This document shows, piece by piece, positions 1-6,435 of a stretch of DNA of 7,910 nt. The notes under the pieces are model-generated. The model ran no database searches and was not told the DNA's origin. It was given only the letters and a program-made list of their open reading frames with translations. The position numbers were made by a program, and so were the translations under genes. Source of the DNA: CAZJDM01 sp964544765 (GTDB lineage: Bacteria; Bdellovibrionota_B; Oligoflexia; CAYFLR01); the NCBI GenBank assembly GCA_964544765.1, contig CAZJDM010000183.1, forward strand, positions 1 to 7,910, in the 5' to 3' direction. How positions within the stretch are numbered: position 1 is the first letter of the stretch; each line of letters opens with the position of its first letter.

Positions 1-362
1 ATTTATAAACTCGAATTTCCTGATGTTAAAAATTGAGGGGTAGGTGAACGGTTACGTGTTTTCTTATGCTTCTTCTTTTTGAAAGTAGTGTCATCAACTA
101 TGAAGAAGTTGTATTTTGCCTTTTTCTTTGCAGCCGCTAGCTTAATAATATTGGCTATTCTAATGGATTGGATCTTCTCTATACTAAATTTGGCCTTGTT
201 AATTAGATATGAAAAAGCTTGTTTGCTCTTTTTTTCAACCATTTGCCTTGATGTTTTTGAAAAAAAGAAAATTCCCTCTGTTAAAATAAAACCATGTATT
301 ATTATTTTAAATGATTTGATTAGTCGTTTTTTAGGACAATGGTGATTATGCCTTTTTACTGT
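1..362 (-). pseudogene. Degenerate N-terminal part of a DDE-type insertion-sequence transposase
   Basis: Reading the minus strand from an in-frame stop at 363-365 gives an open frame of about 119 codons that ends in TAA at 3-5. It has the layout of the start of IS4/IS701-like DDE transposases. A basic N-terminal segment (KRLIKSFKIIIHGFIL) is followed by a helical region (KQAFSYLINKAKFS...IQSIRI), then a hydrophobic strand ending in FFIVDDTTFKKK at 119-81, where the first Asp would be the first catalytic acidic residue. Such transposases usually exceed 300 residues, so the second Asp, the Glu and most of the catalytic domain are missing before the stop. The only ATG in frame lies at 242, inside the apparent homology, so the original start also seems lost. 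I read this as a decayed copy. The exact IS family is uncertain and no terminal inverted repeat was recognised. It marks the left flank as mobile-element territory. Confidence 0.5.
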
Positions 363-372
363 TCAATGAAAA

Positions 373-378
373 TATAAT
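373..378 (+). promoter_or_regulatory. Possible -10 element upstream of the DUF115-like gene
   Basis: A perfect TATAAT lies 76 bases before the ATG at 455, in the very AT-rich gap between the transposase remnant and the first plus-strand gene. No convincing -35 hexamer is found 16-18 bases upstream, and such hexamers are common by chance in AT-rich DNA, so this is only a candidate. Confidence 0.2.
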
Positions 379-454
379 AAATATGGGTGTTTTAACTATT
401 AATATTAATATAAAATAATGAATAAGAGAGAGTTAAACCTAATTTTAAAAAATT

Positions 455-1297
455 ATGATTAAATCTATAAATATAAATTTACCTCATCTAGCAATGCGAT
501 ACCTATTCAGAAAAATCACAGAAAAGTATATTTCCTATAAATGGATCCAAAATACTGACCCCTTTTTGAAAACCAATAGACTCAAACTTGAATCTTTAAA
601 AGAAAAACACGCCAACAGGCCTTGTTTTATAATTGGAAATGGTCCTAGTCTTAATACGATGAATTTAAATTTAATGAAAGATTATATAACCATTGCCTGT
701 AATGCCTTTTATCTTAAGCATAATGAATTAAATTTTATACCAACCTATTATTCGGTAGAAGATCCCTTACCCGCATACGACAATAGAAATGAAATAATGA
801 GTTTAGAGAAAACCACTAAAATTATCCCTTATGATTTAAAACACCGCATAAAACCGGCCGACGATACTGTTTATATAAACTTCCTAAGATCATACATCTT
901 ACCTTGGAAAAAACGCTTCCCCTATTTTAGTGATAATGCCGGAAAGGTCGTCTATTGGGGAGGAACTGTTGCATATATGAACATTCAACTGGCTTATTAT
1001 TGGGGATGCAACCCCATCTACTTAATCGGCATGGATCTGAATTATAAAATTCCTGCGGATATCAAACAAAAGGGAATCGTTTTAACATCTCAAAATAATG
1101 ACCCTAATCACTTCCATCCAGCCTATTTTGGAAAAGGGAAAAAATGGCACCTACCCATGGTAGAAAGGATGCAAAAAAGTTTTTTGACAGCTCATAACTT
1201 TCTTAAAGAACGCAAAATATCGCTAATTAATGCTACTAACGGTGGAAATCTAAAAGGTGTTCCGCGTATCAATTATGCTGATATATTTAAGTTATAA
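455..1297 (+). CDS. DUF115/MptE-like protein with GT42 sialyltransferase-like motifs; putative glycosyltransferase
   Basis: A 280-residue soluble protein with no signal peptide. Residues 58-66 (FIIGNGPSL) form the glycine-rich nucleotide-binding turn of the 6-hydroxymethylpterin diphosphokinase MptE-like (DUF115) family. Seen further on are CNAFY (82-86), GGTVAYM (169-175), a strand IYLIGMDLNY (188-197), NDPNHF (215-220) and NATNGG (259-264). The order GNGPSL, CNxFY, Gx(2-3)AYM, IYLxGxD, N-x-H is also that of GT42 sialyltransferases such as Cst-II, where the Asn of CNQFY and a late His are functionally important. DUF115 domains also occur in Maf proteins that decorate flagellin with nonulosonic acids. 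In a glycan locus next to a CMP-sugar synthetase, a transferase role is more plausible than pterin synthesis, but this is inference. ATG 455 is the first start after an in-frame stop at 446-448. No good Shine-Dalgarno sits close to it; a purine run lies about 20 bases upstream. Its end overlaps the convergent cytidylyltransferase gene by 6 bp. Confidence 0.75.
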   Translation: MIKSININLPHLAMRYLFRKITEKYISYKWIQNTDPFLKTNRLKLESLKEKHANRPCFIIGNGPSLNTMNLNLMKDYITIACNAFYLKHNELNFIPTYYSVEDPLPAYDNRNEIMSLEKTTKIIPYDLKHRIKPADDTVYINFLRSYILPWKKRFPYFSDNAGKVVYWGGTVAYMNIQLAYYWGCNPIYLIGMDLNYKIPADIKQKGIVLTSQNNDPNHFHPAYFGKGKKWHLPMVERMQKSFLTAHNFLKERKISLINATNGGNLKGVPRINYADIFKL

Positions 1298-1966
1298 CAC
1301 GCCTTTTCGTTTTTTATAAAGTATTTCCGCTAATTCAAATTCCTCTGATGTATCAATATCTATAGCCTCCAACTCGTTTATTTCAAACATTCTAGGCTTC
1401 AAACCAATTCTTTTATTTCCTGCCTTATTAAATGAATGCTTTGAAAAAATATAGAAATTCGAGTTTTCGGAAAATATTGGAGGTAAATCCTGTGTTCTAA
1501 TCAATTCTGAAGGATTATGATTTATAGGACTAAAATCCTCTCGGTATAATCTCGTTTTAATTTTAGTTACCGAAAACAAAGAATCAAATTGAGAAAGATT
1601 ATCAAAATATTCTTGAACAGCCGCATTGATTGTTTGAGTCTTTAGAAGAGGATTGGTCGCATGTGTCTGTATAAAATGCTCACCCTCTACTTGTTTTAGA
1701 TCGTAAGTGATGATGTCATTCATTGATACCATATCTCCACAAATATCTTGCGGTCGATCAATAATAATAACTGTATTAAAGAATTTTAAAACCGATTCTT
1801 TAATCTCCTGACTATCGGTATTGACAACCACTTTACCTACAAATCCAGATTTCAACAATGTATCTATGACATAATAAAAAAGAGGCAAATCACAAAAATT
1901 CTTAATATTCTTACCTGATACACGCTCTGAATGCCCCTTCATGGGGACTAAAGCATTAACTTTCAA
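1292..1966 (-). CDS. Acylneuraminate cytidylyltransferase-family protein (CMP-sugar synthetase)
   Basis: A 224-residue member of the NeuA/KdsB-like cytidylyltransferase family, which activates nonulosonic acids or related sugars with CTP to give CMP-sugar and pyrophosphate in the cytoplasm. Seen in order are the N-terminal nucleotide loop VPMKGHSERVSGKN (7-20), NTDS (49-52), RPQD (71-74), QTHATNPLL (100-108), which corresponds to the QPTSPLR segment of NeuA, and the C-terminal metal-binding signature AIDIDTSEEFELAE (201-214) with Asp203 and Asp205. Length matches single-domain NeuA enzymes. The first loop differs from the usual RxGSKxxPxKN, so the substrate cannot be read off and may not be sialic acid. 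The start is TTG at 1966, supported by AAAGGAT seven bases upstream. It begins 11 bases after the FkbM gene ends, is last in the minus-strand block and overlaps the convergent gene at its 3' end. No synthase for its acid-sugar substrate (NeuB type) is in the window. Confidence 0.88.
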   Translation of the reverse strand: MKVNALVPMKGHSERVSGKNIKNFCDLPLFYYVIDTLLKSGFVGKVVVNTDSQEIKESVLKFFNTVIIIDRPQDICGDMVSMNDIITYDLKQVEGEHFIQTHATNPLLKTQTINAAVQEYFDNLSQFDSLFSVTKIKTRLYREDFSPINHNPSELIRTQDLPPIFSENSNFYIFSKHSFNKAGNKRIGLKPRMFEINELEAIDIDTSEEFELAEILYKKRKGVL

Positions 1967-1972
1967 TTTATT

Positions 1973-1979
1973 ATCCTTT
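1973..1979 (-). promoter_or_regulatory. Shine-Dalgarno that fixes the TTG start of the cytidylyltransferase
   Basis: On the minus strand AAAGGAT precedes the TTG at 1966 by about six bases and overlaps the FkbM stop codon (TAA at 1980-1978). The translated protein starts directly with the conserved beta strand (KVNALVPMKG), so TTG rather than the internal ATG at residue 9 must be the start. The layout suggests translation coupled to the upstream gene. Confidence 0.6.
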
Positions 1980-2712
1980 ATTTAGCGATTTTTAGTAAAT
2001 GATTCTTAAATAACTTAAACCGGTAATAAGCACTAACTAAATGCATTAGGAAAGCATCTCTTATACTAACCTTACTTTTAAAAAAAAGAAAATGCTGAAA
2101 GTACTTTTTCATGGTATAACCCTTATCTCTAAACAGGAATATGACATCCTTTGGATATTTATTATACCTTGGGTCCCCCCAATAATGCAATTCCAGAAGG
2201 AAGGTATTGTTCCCTTCTAGCAACTTTTCCGCCCCTAGAAGAGCGGAATATTCACCGCCCTCTATATCCATTTTAATAAAAACATTTTCATATTTCTCAA
2301 CAACATCATCTAACAAAAATACAGGAACTTGCACTTTTTTCCAGTTAGAAGCCTTATTGGGAAGCTTTCCAAATCCTCCACTGATGTTTGATTGAGTGGT
2401 ATAGAAGGTAATTTCCCCCGATTTATCAGCCGCAGCTCCAAAAACAGTCTTAATAACATTATTGGTATTATGCTTACAATTGATCTCTTCAAGATATTGA
2501 AATCTTATAGGATCAGCTTCAATGCTAATTATTATTTTTTTATCTGCAATCTCGTTAAATCGCTTAGTATACTGCCCCAAAGAGGCTCCAACATCCACAT
2601 ACACATCAAATCCCTCCGCAATTTTACTTAAATTTTCTATTTCTTTACGCTCATGACATTTATCCCCGTAATATGTTTCACTAAGAACGTTGTAAATTTC
2701 CTTTTCTTTCAT
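1978..2712 (-). CDS. FkbM-family SAM-dependent methyltransferase
   Basis: A 244-residue class I methyltransferase. The SAM-binding glycine loop VDVGASLGQYT lies at 39-49 and the acidic end of the next strand at SIEADP (63-68). The FkbM hallmarks follow: VPVFLLDDV (129-137) and IKMDIEGGEYSALLGAEKLL (146-165). FkbM enzymes typically O-methylate hydroxyls of sugars or polyketides, and in polysaccharide loci they methylate glycan residues. The acceptor here is unknown. No signal peptide is seen; the C-terminus (about 203-240) is rich in aromatic and basic residues and may contact membrane-linked acceptors (inference). ATG 2712 is preceded by AGGA at six bases, which overlaps the stop of the upstream membrane-protein gene (8-base gap). 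This fits cotranscription and coupled translation. Length is typical of the family and nothing appears broken. Confidence 0.9.
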   Translation of the reverse strand: MKEKEIYNVLSETYYGDKCHERKEIENLSKIAEGFDVYVDVGASLGQYTKRFNEIADKKIIISIEADPIRFQYLEEINCKHNTNNVIKTVFGAAADKSGEITFYTTQSNISGGFGKLPNKASNWKKVQVPVFLLDDVVEKYENVFIKMDIEGGEYSALLGAEKLLEGNNTFLLELHYWGDPRYNKYPKDVIFLFRDKGYTMKKYFQHFLFFKSKVSIRDAFLMHLVSAYYRFKLFKNHLLKIAK

Positions 2713-2720
2713 ATAACATC

Positions 2721-4481
2721 CTATCTGGCCTTAATAAGAGTAGAATAATTGGCATATCTTGGAAGGATCACTTTATCATTAAGATCGTTTTGAAAAGATT
2801 TTCCAATTTTAATGGGCTTTTGAGAATGGATAATTAAATAATCAATTTCACGTTTTTGACATATTCTTAATATCTCCATTAAGTTACGAATTTTCTGTAT
2901 TCTTAAAATTTCCTTGAAACGAGGATGACTCGGCACAAAATAATTGAATATTTTCTTCTGATGATATGATTGCCAAAAGGTCGGCATATAACCCCATTCA
3001 AAGGGCAATTCCAAAATAGTGATTGGTTTATCTATTTTTTTTACTTCCTCGTATACTTCAGGAACTTGTGAAGCATCTAAATAGAAACTGTTATGTATAT
3101 TAGTAAATTCAACATATATAAATAAAACACAAATACTGGTAATTAACCGTTTTTGGGTCAGGGAAAATCTATTTATAATATAATAAAATCCCAAAGAAGC
3201 AAAACAGGAAATGGCAAAAATAGTTAGAATACCAAAGCGTGATAAGGTTCTTAGCATAGGTAAAACCAAATGGGAAAGTGTAGTCAACGTGGGAATTTTT
3301 ATGCCAAATATGGAAATTTCCGGAGAAACTCCCAAGAAAAATGGTATAACTGTTATAATGGATAGAAGCCAGACTATCTTACTATCTATGATAACTACCT
3401 GTTGAGCTACTTTGATTTGCTTTTTTTTCCTCTTTTTGGTTTGAGTTGGTATTTGTTCTTGAATCGATGATGAAATATGCCTAGAATTCTTCATTCTATA
3501 GTAAAAAAACCAAACAGCCATTATTAAGGGCAGATACCCTAAAAATAGGGTCATTTCGGCAAAATTACTTCCATGATGATTTTCTCTAAGAAAATTTAGA
3601 ACCGCCTCACCAAAAAACAAACTGTGATAAGGAGGAAGTAAAAATTCATACCATCTGATCCCGTAGGTATACAGGTCTTTAAAAGGCCTCGAAAACATGG
3701 ATATGCTCCCTCCATGTTCAATTTTTACAAAACCGGTATCACTTAACCAGCCCAATATGCCGATTATTAAGGGTGCTAAAAAAGCCAGTGCCAATAAATA
3801 GGTTTGTTTATCCGCTAGAGATAGCTGTTTATCTATTAGCATATATAAGATAAAACTTATGGCTACTATGATCAAAAAGAGGCCATAATATCCATGTAAA
3901 AATAGAGAAAAATTGATAAATAAGGAAAGCACCGTCACAGACCAATAGCTTTTATCCCTCATAAATTTAATAAATATTATTAAAAAGGCTGGGAATACCC
4001 ACGTTTGAGCCAAATTAATATGATCAGCTGATTGAATCATATGAAATGGAGAAAACATAAAAACAAATCCCCCCAATAGGGAGGAAAAACGGCATTTGCA
4101 TAATGAGTATATAAGTAAATGCGTAAAAACGCCTGACAAAAGAAAGCTAATAAATATAAATAAATTATAGGAAAAAACTGGCGTAAAAAGTTTTGTTACC
4201 GGTAAAGCAAGAATTTGAGGAATGTTTACCCTCGTATTAATCTTTATGCCTTCAGGAGCAGCTCGTAGATAATTCCAGGGCGTACCATCTGGTAACCGAG
4301 TATCAATTTCAGTATCTCTCCAAAAAGCATAAGACATCATAAGCGAATCGCTGCCTTTAATATTACCCCATTTATAAATAGTAGGATGTAAAGAAGTGGG
4401 TAGCATGGCAATAAAAGCTAAAACAAAATAAATAAGAAATAACTTGAATTTTTTAGATTTTACAATATCGACAATTTTCAT
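2721..4481 (-). CDS. Polytopic GT-C-like membrane protein, putative glycosyltransferase
   Basis: A 586-residue membrane protein of unknown exact function. About ten hydrophobic segments are visible, including 13-28, 104-126, 160-173, 185-215, 227-245, 309-327, 368-384, 416-435 and 446-458. They are followed by a soluble C-terminal part (about 465-586). The first external loop contains GSDSLMMSYAFWRD (43-56), a position where GT-C glycosyltransferases carry catalytic acidic residues; I infer but cannot prove such a role for Asp45 or Asp56. A lysine-rich stretch (349-357, KKRKKKQIK) probably marks a cytoplasmic loop. GT-C enzymes use polyprenyl-phosphate sugars as donors on the outer face of the membrane, which fits the GtrB-like gene two positions upstream. 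It could instead be a YfhO-like or polymerase-like protein. ATG 4481 has no strong Shine-Dalgarno. It is separated from the preceding gene by 58 bases, the largest gap in the block. Confidence 0.7.
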   Translation of the reverse strand: MKIVDIVKSKKFKLFLIYFVLAFIAMLPTSLHPTIYKWGNIKGSDSLMMSYAFWRDTEIDTRLPDGTPWNYLRAAPEGIKINTRVNIPQILALPVTKLFTPVFSYNLFIFISFLLSGVFTHLLIYSLCKCRFSSLLGGFVFMFSPFHMIQSADHINLAQTWVFPAFLIIFIKFMRDKSYWSVTVLSLFINFSLFLHGYYGLFLIIVAISFILYMLIDKQLSLADKQTYLLALAFLAPLIIGILGWLSDTGFVKIEHGGSISMFSRPFKDLYTYGIRWYEFLLPPYHSLFFGEAVLNFLRENHHGSNFAEMTLFLGYLPLIMAVWFFYYRMKNSRHISSSIQEQIPTQTKKRKKKQIKVAQQVVIIDSKIVWLLSIITVIPFFLGVSPEISIFGIKIPTLTTLSHLVLPMLRTLSRFGILTIFAISCFASLGFYYIINRFSLTQKRLITSICVLFIYVEFTNIHNSFYLDASQVPEVYEEVKKIDKPITILELPFEWGYMPTFWQSYHQKKIFNYFVPSHPRFKEILRIQKIRNLMEILRICQKREIDYLIIHSQKPIKIGKSFQNDLNDKVILPRYANYSTLIKAR

Positions 4482-4532
4482 ATAATGCTTTTAATATATT
4501 AATTATTTTAATACTTTATTATGCTGTTTTTG

Positions 4533-4538
4533 AGTCAA
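4533..4538 (-). promoter_or_regulatory. Possible -35 element for an internal promoter before the membrane-protein gene
   Basis: On the minus strand TTGACT (five of six consensus bases) lies just after the GT2 stop codon, in the only sizeable gap of the minus-strand block. The best -10 candidate, TATTAA, is 19 bases away, longer than ideal, so promoter activity is doubtful. The gap could simply be an untranslated spacer. Confidence 0.2.
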
Positions 4539-4539
4539 T

Positions 4540-5373
4540 TTACGTTTTGAACCAGGCAAACTTTCTAAAAAAATTGAAAATCCTAAATTTGAGTCTTTGA
4601 GGAACAATAAACATACTTATTAAGTGCAGCAAAAAATAAATTTTATCAGAAACTTTCATTTGATAGCCATACTCAAAAACGGCCTTTATTCTAACGTATA
4701 AAACCAACCATTCCTGCCTCCTACTTCTTTGTTGACAAATAGATTTTGAATGGGTCCTCAACCTAAATAGCACCTCAGGCAAATTAATTAAAGAGCCATA
4801 TCTGGCTAAACGGAAATATAACTCATAATCCTCACAATCATATAATTCTGGATTATAGTACCCGGCTTTATTGAATACATCTTTTCTAAACATCGTAGCT
4901 GGATGACAAAATGGACTATAATAGAAAAAATGTCTTCTAATCGTCTTATCACTCAAATGATAGCGTCTTATATTAAGCGGTCTGAGTTTTTCATCGCAAA
5001 TCTCAATGGTACTGCCACAAATCACAGCATCCGGGTTTCTTTCCATCGCCTCATACTGCAACTGCAGCCTATTGGGATAACTCCAATCATCCGCATCCAT
5101 TCTGGCAATATACTTACCCCTGGCTAAACTTATTCCACTATTTAATGCTTGGCAGATTTTCATATTTTGAGAATTATGAATGGTAACTATTCGTTTATCT
5201 TGCTCAGCATACTGCTGAATTATTTGCCAAGTAGCATCAGTTGATCCATCATCAATAATTATAAACTCAAAATCCATAAAACTTTGCTGCAGAATACTCT
5301 CTATGGCATGACTTATATATGGTTCGGCATTATAGACAGGCATTACAACAGAGACTAGCGGAGTTGAGTTCAT
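4540..5373 (-). CDS. Family 2 (GT-A) glycosyltransferase
   Basis: A 277-residue GT2 enzyme of the kind that adds a sugar from a nucleotide-sugar donor to a growing lipid-linked oligosaccharide at the inner face of the membrane. The N-terminal Rossmann-like domain shows VVMPVYNAEPYI (9-20) and IIDDGSTD (39-46). The metal-binding DxD is in ARMDADDWSYPNRL (90-103), HPATMFRK lies at 157-164, and the probable catalytic-base motif is CEDYELYFRLA (180-190). There is no transmembrane helix, but the C-terminal 50 residues are basic and aromatic and probably associate with the membrane. Length is normal. ATG 5373 overlaps the stop of the upstream gene by one base (TAATG), a classic coupling arrangement, with a weak purine-rich AAAGAG as ribosome site. 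Donor and acceptor sugars cannot be told from sequence. Confidence 0.92.
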   Translation of the reverse strand: MNSTPLVSVVMPVYNAEPYISHAIESILQQSFMDFEFIIIDDGSTDATWQIIQQYAEQDKRIVTIHNSQNMKICQALNSGISLARGKYIARMDADDWSYPNRLQLQYEAMERNPDAVICGSTIEICDEKLRPLNIRRYHLSDKTIRRHFFYYSPFCHPATMFRKDVFNKAGYYNPELYDCEDYELYFRLARYGSLINLPEVLFRLRTHSKSICQQRSRRQEWLVLYVRIKAVFEYGYQMKVSDKIYFLLHLISMFIVPQRLKFRIFNFFRKFAWFKT

Positions 5374-6323
5374 TAAATTCTCTTTAAATTAATACTTCTA
5401 TGAACAATATAATTCGGACGTCCTAACAGTTCTCGCAGCATGGTTACTTGATAAATCGAGTTAATACCCAAAATAGTAATCAATAAACCATTACTAAAAA
5501 TAATGAATAGCACTAATAAAGCTAGATTAGAAAACATAGCATTGTCGACATAGTTTTTATACCAAAAAACAAAAACTATAGATAACAGCGATAAAACAGC
5601 GATCACCATACCAAATGACAAAATAAGTTTAAGAGGTAGTGTACTAAAAGTAGTAATACCAATAAAGGCCAGATTGAACAATTTTTTCAAAGTAAATGAA
5701 GAATGTCCATGTAAACGATTATCTACTTGATATGGTATTGTAATGGTATTAAAACCTACCCAACTAATTAAACCTCGATAGAACTTATTTCGTTCAGAGA
5801 ATTTTTCAAGTTCTTTGACAATTAGTCTATCCATTAAACGAAAGTCTGAACCTGGAATAATTTGAGTTGTGGATATCAAATTGAATAGAAAACAGAAAAG
5901 TTGGGAGGTATATTTTTTGTAAAAGGAAAGTACTCCTTTACCTTCTATTCTCTTGGTTATTACAATTTCATGACCCTCTTCCCATTTTCTTAAAAGCTTA
6001 GGAATTATTTCCGGAGGATGTTGAAGGTCCCCATCCATAGTTATTACAGCATCACCTTGAGAATGTTGTAAACCAGCTTCTAAGGCTGATTGATGACCAA
6101 AATTACGACTGAATTTTATGGCCTTAATCTTTTCGCTTTCACTTGCGACTCTTTCAATCTCTAACCAAGTTTTATCGATACTACCATCATCGATAAAAAT
6201 AATTTCAAAAGCATATTTTTCTTCTACACCGATGACTTCTTTTATTTTGGACGTAAGAACTTGAATGGTATTTTCTTCATTATAAACTGGTATAATAATA
6301 GTGATAGTTCGTTTGCTGACCAT
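5373..6323 (-). CDS. GtrB/DPM1-like polyprenyl-phosphate glycosyltransferase
   Basis: A 316-residue GT2 enzyme with two C-terminal membrane helices. It would transfer a hexose from UDP- or GDP-sugar to undecaprenyl phosphate at the inner face of the membrane. Visible are IPVYNEE (11-17), IDDGS (44-48), the subfamily motif FSRNFGHQSALEAGL (71-85), DxD in TMDGDLQHPPE (95-105), DFRLMDR (160-166), and RLHGHSSFTLKKL (203-215), which matches the RxxGxSxxxxxxL motif of the GtrB/DPMS group. Transmembrane segments lie at about 233-254 and 264-285. Size and architecture match bacterial GtrB. No GtrA-type small flippase is in the window. As first gene of the minus-strand block, ATG 6323 has AGGAA seven bases upstream (6335-6331). 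The product sugar-lipid could be the donor for the GT-C-like protein downstream (inference). Confidence 0.9.
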   Translation of the reverse strand: MVSKRTITIIIPVYNEENTIQVLTSKIKEVIGVEEKYAFEIIFIDDGSIDKTWLEIERVASESEKIKAIKFSRNFGHQSALEAGLQHSQGDAVITMDGDLQHPPEIIPKLLRKWEEGHEIVITKRIEGKGVLSFYKKYTSQLFCFLFNLISTTQIIPGSDFRLMDRLIVKELEKFSERNKFYRGLISWVGFNTITIPYQVDNRLHGHSSFTLKKLFNLAFIGITTFSTLPLKLILSFGMVIAVLSLLSIVFVFWYKNYVDNAMFSNLALLVLFIIFSNGLLITILGINSIYQVTMLRELLGRPNYIVHRSINLKRI

Positions 6324-6401
6324 AGTACATTTCCTGGTAATTCGCCAAGGATTATGATAAATTGTACTAATATTTTATCATATTTAATTTATCATTTTAG
6401 T

Positions 6402-6407
6402 ATTATA
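6402..6407 (-). promoter_or_regulatory. Possible -10 element of the minus-strand glycan operon
   Basis: The 112-base divergent gap between the GtrB-like gene and the flippase is extremely AT-rich. On the minus strand a perfect TATAAT sits about 80 bases before ATG 6323, with a weak -35-like TTAAAT 18 bases further upstream. The location is right for a divergent promoter region, but chance matches are expected in this composition. No clear plus-strand promoter for the flippase could be picked. Confidence 0.25.
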
Positions 6408-6435
6408 TTTAACATCTTTGATTTAATTTAACACC

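Larger units (their letters stand above)
1292..6323 (-). other. Five-gene glycan operon (minus strand)
   Basis: Five genes are read in one direction with junctions of -1, 58, 8 and 11 bases. Three of these are tight enough for coupled translation, with Shine-Dalgarno sequences overlapping the preceding stop codons at two of them. Order of transcription is GtrB-like, GT2, GT-C-like membrane protein, FkbM methyltransferase, cytidylyltransferase. All fit one surface-glycan pathway. No hairpin-plus-U-run terminator was seen after the last gene, whose stop lies inside the convergent gene. Confidence 0.7.

Noticed and set aside
79..345. Plus-strand open frame of 88 codons with a hydrophobic N-terminus
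   Set aside because: It is antisense to the transposase-like minus-strand frame, has no proper ribosome site, and its hydrophobicity is explained by reading the complement of lysine-rich codons.
397..410. 14-bp perfect palindrome made only of A and T (TATTAATATTAATA) before the DUF115-like gene
   Set aside because: Pure A/T palindromes of this kind arise easily in such AT-rich DNA. It is not placed at a promoter I can define and is not a transposon end I recognise.
1298..1320. T-rich stretch after the DUF115-like gene as a possible terminator
   Set aside because: There is a run of six T at 1311-1316, but no stable stem precedes it, and the bases are coding sequence of the convergent cytidylyltransferase.
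2207..2631. Several 60-80 codon open frames on both strands within the FkbM gene
   Set aside because: They overlap the well-supported methyltransferase and show no recognisable motifs or ribosome sites.
4903..5127. Plus-strand 74-codon open frame opposite the GT2 gene
   Set aside because: It is antisense to the conserved DxD region of the glycosyltransferase and has no independent support.
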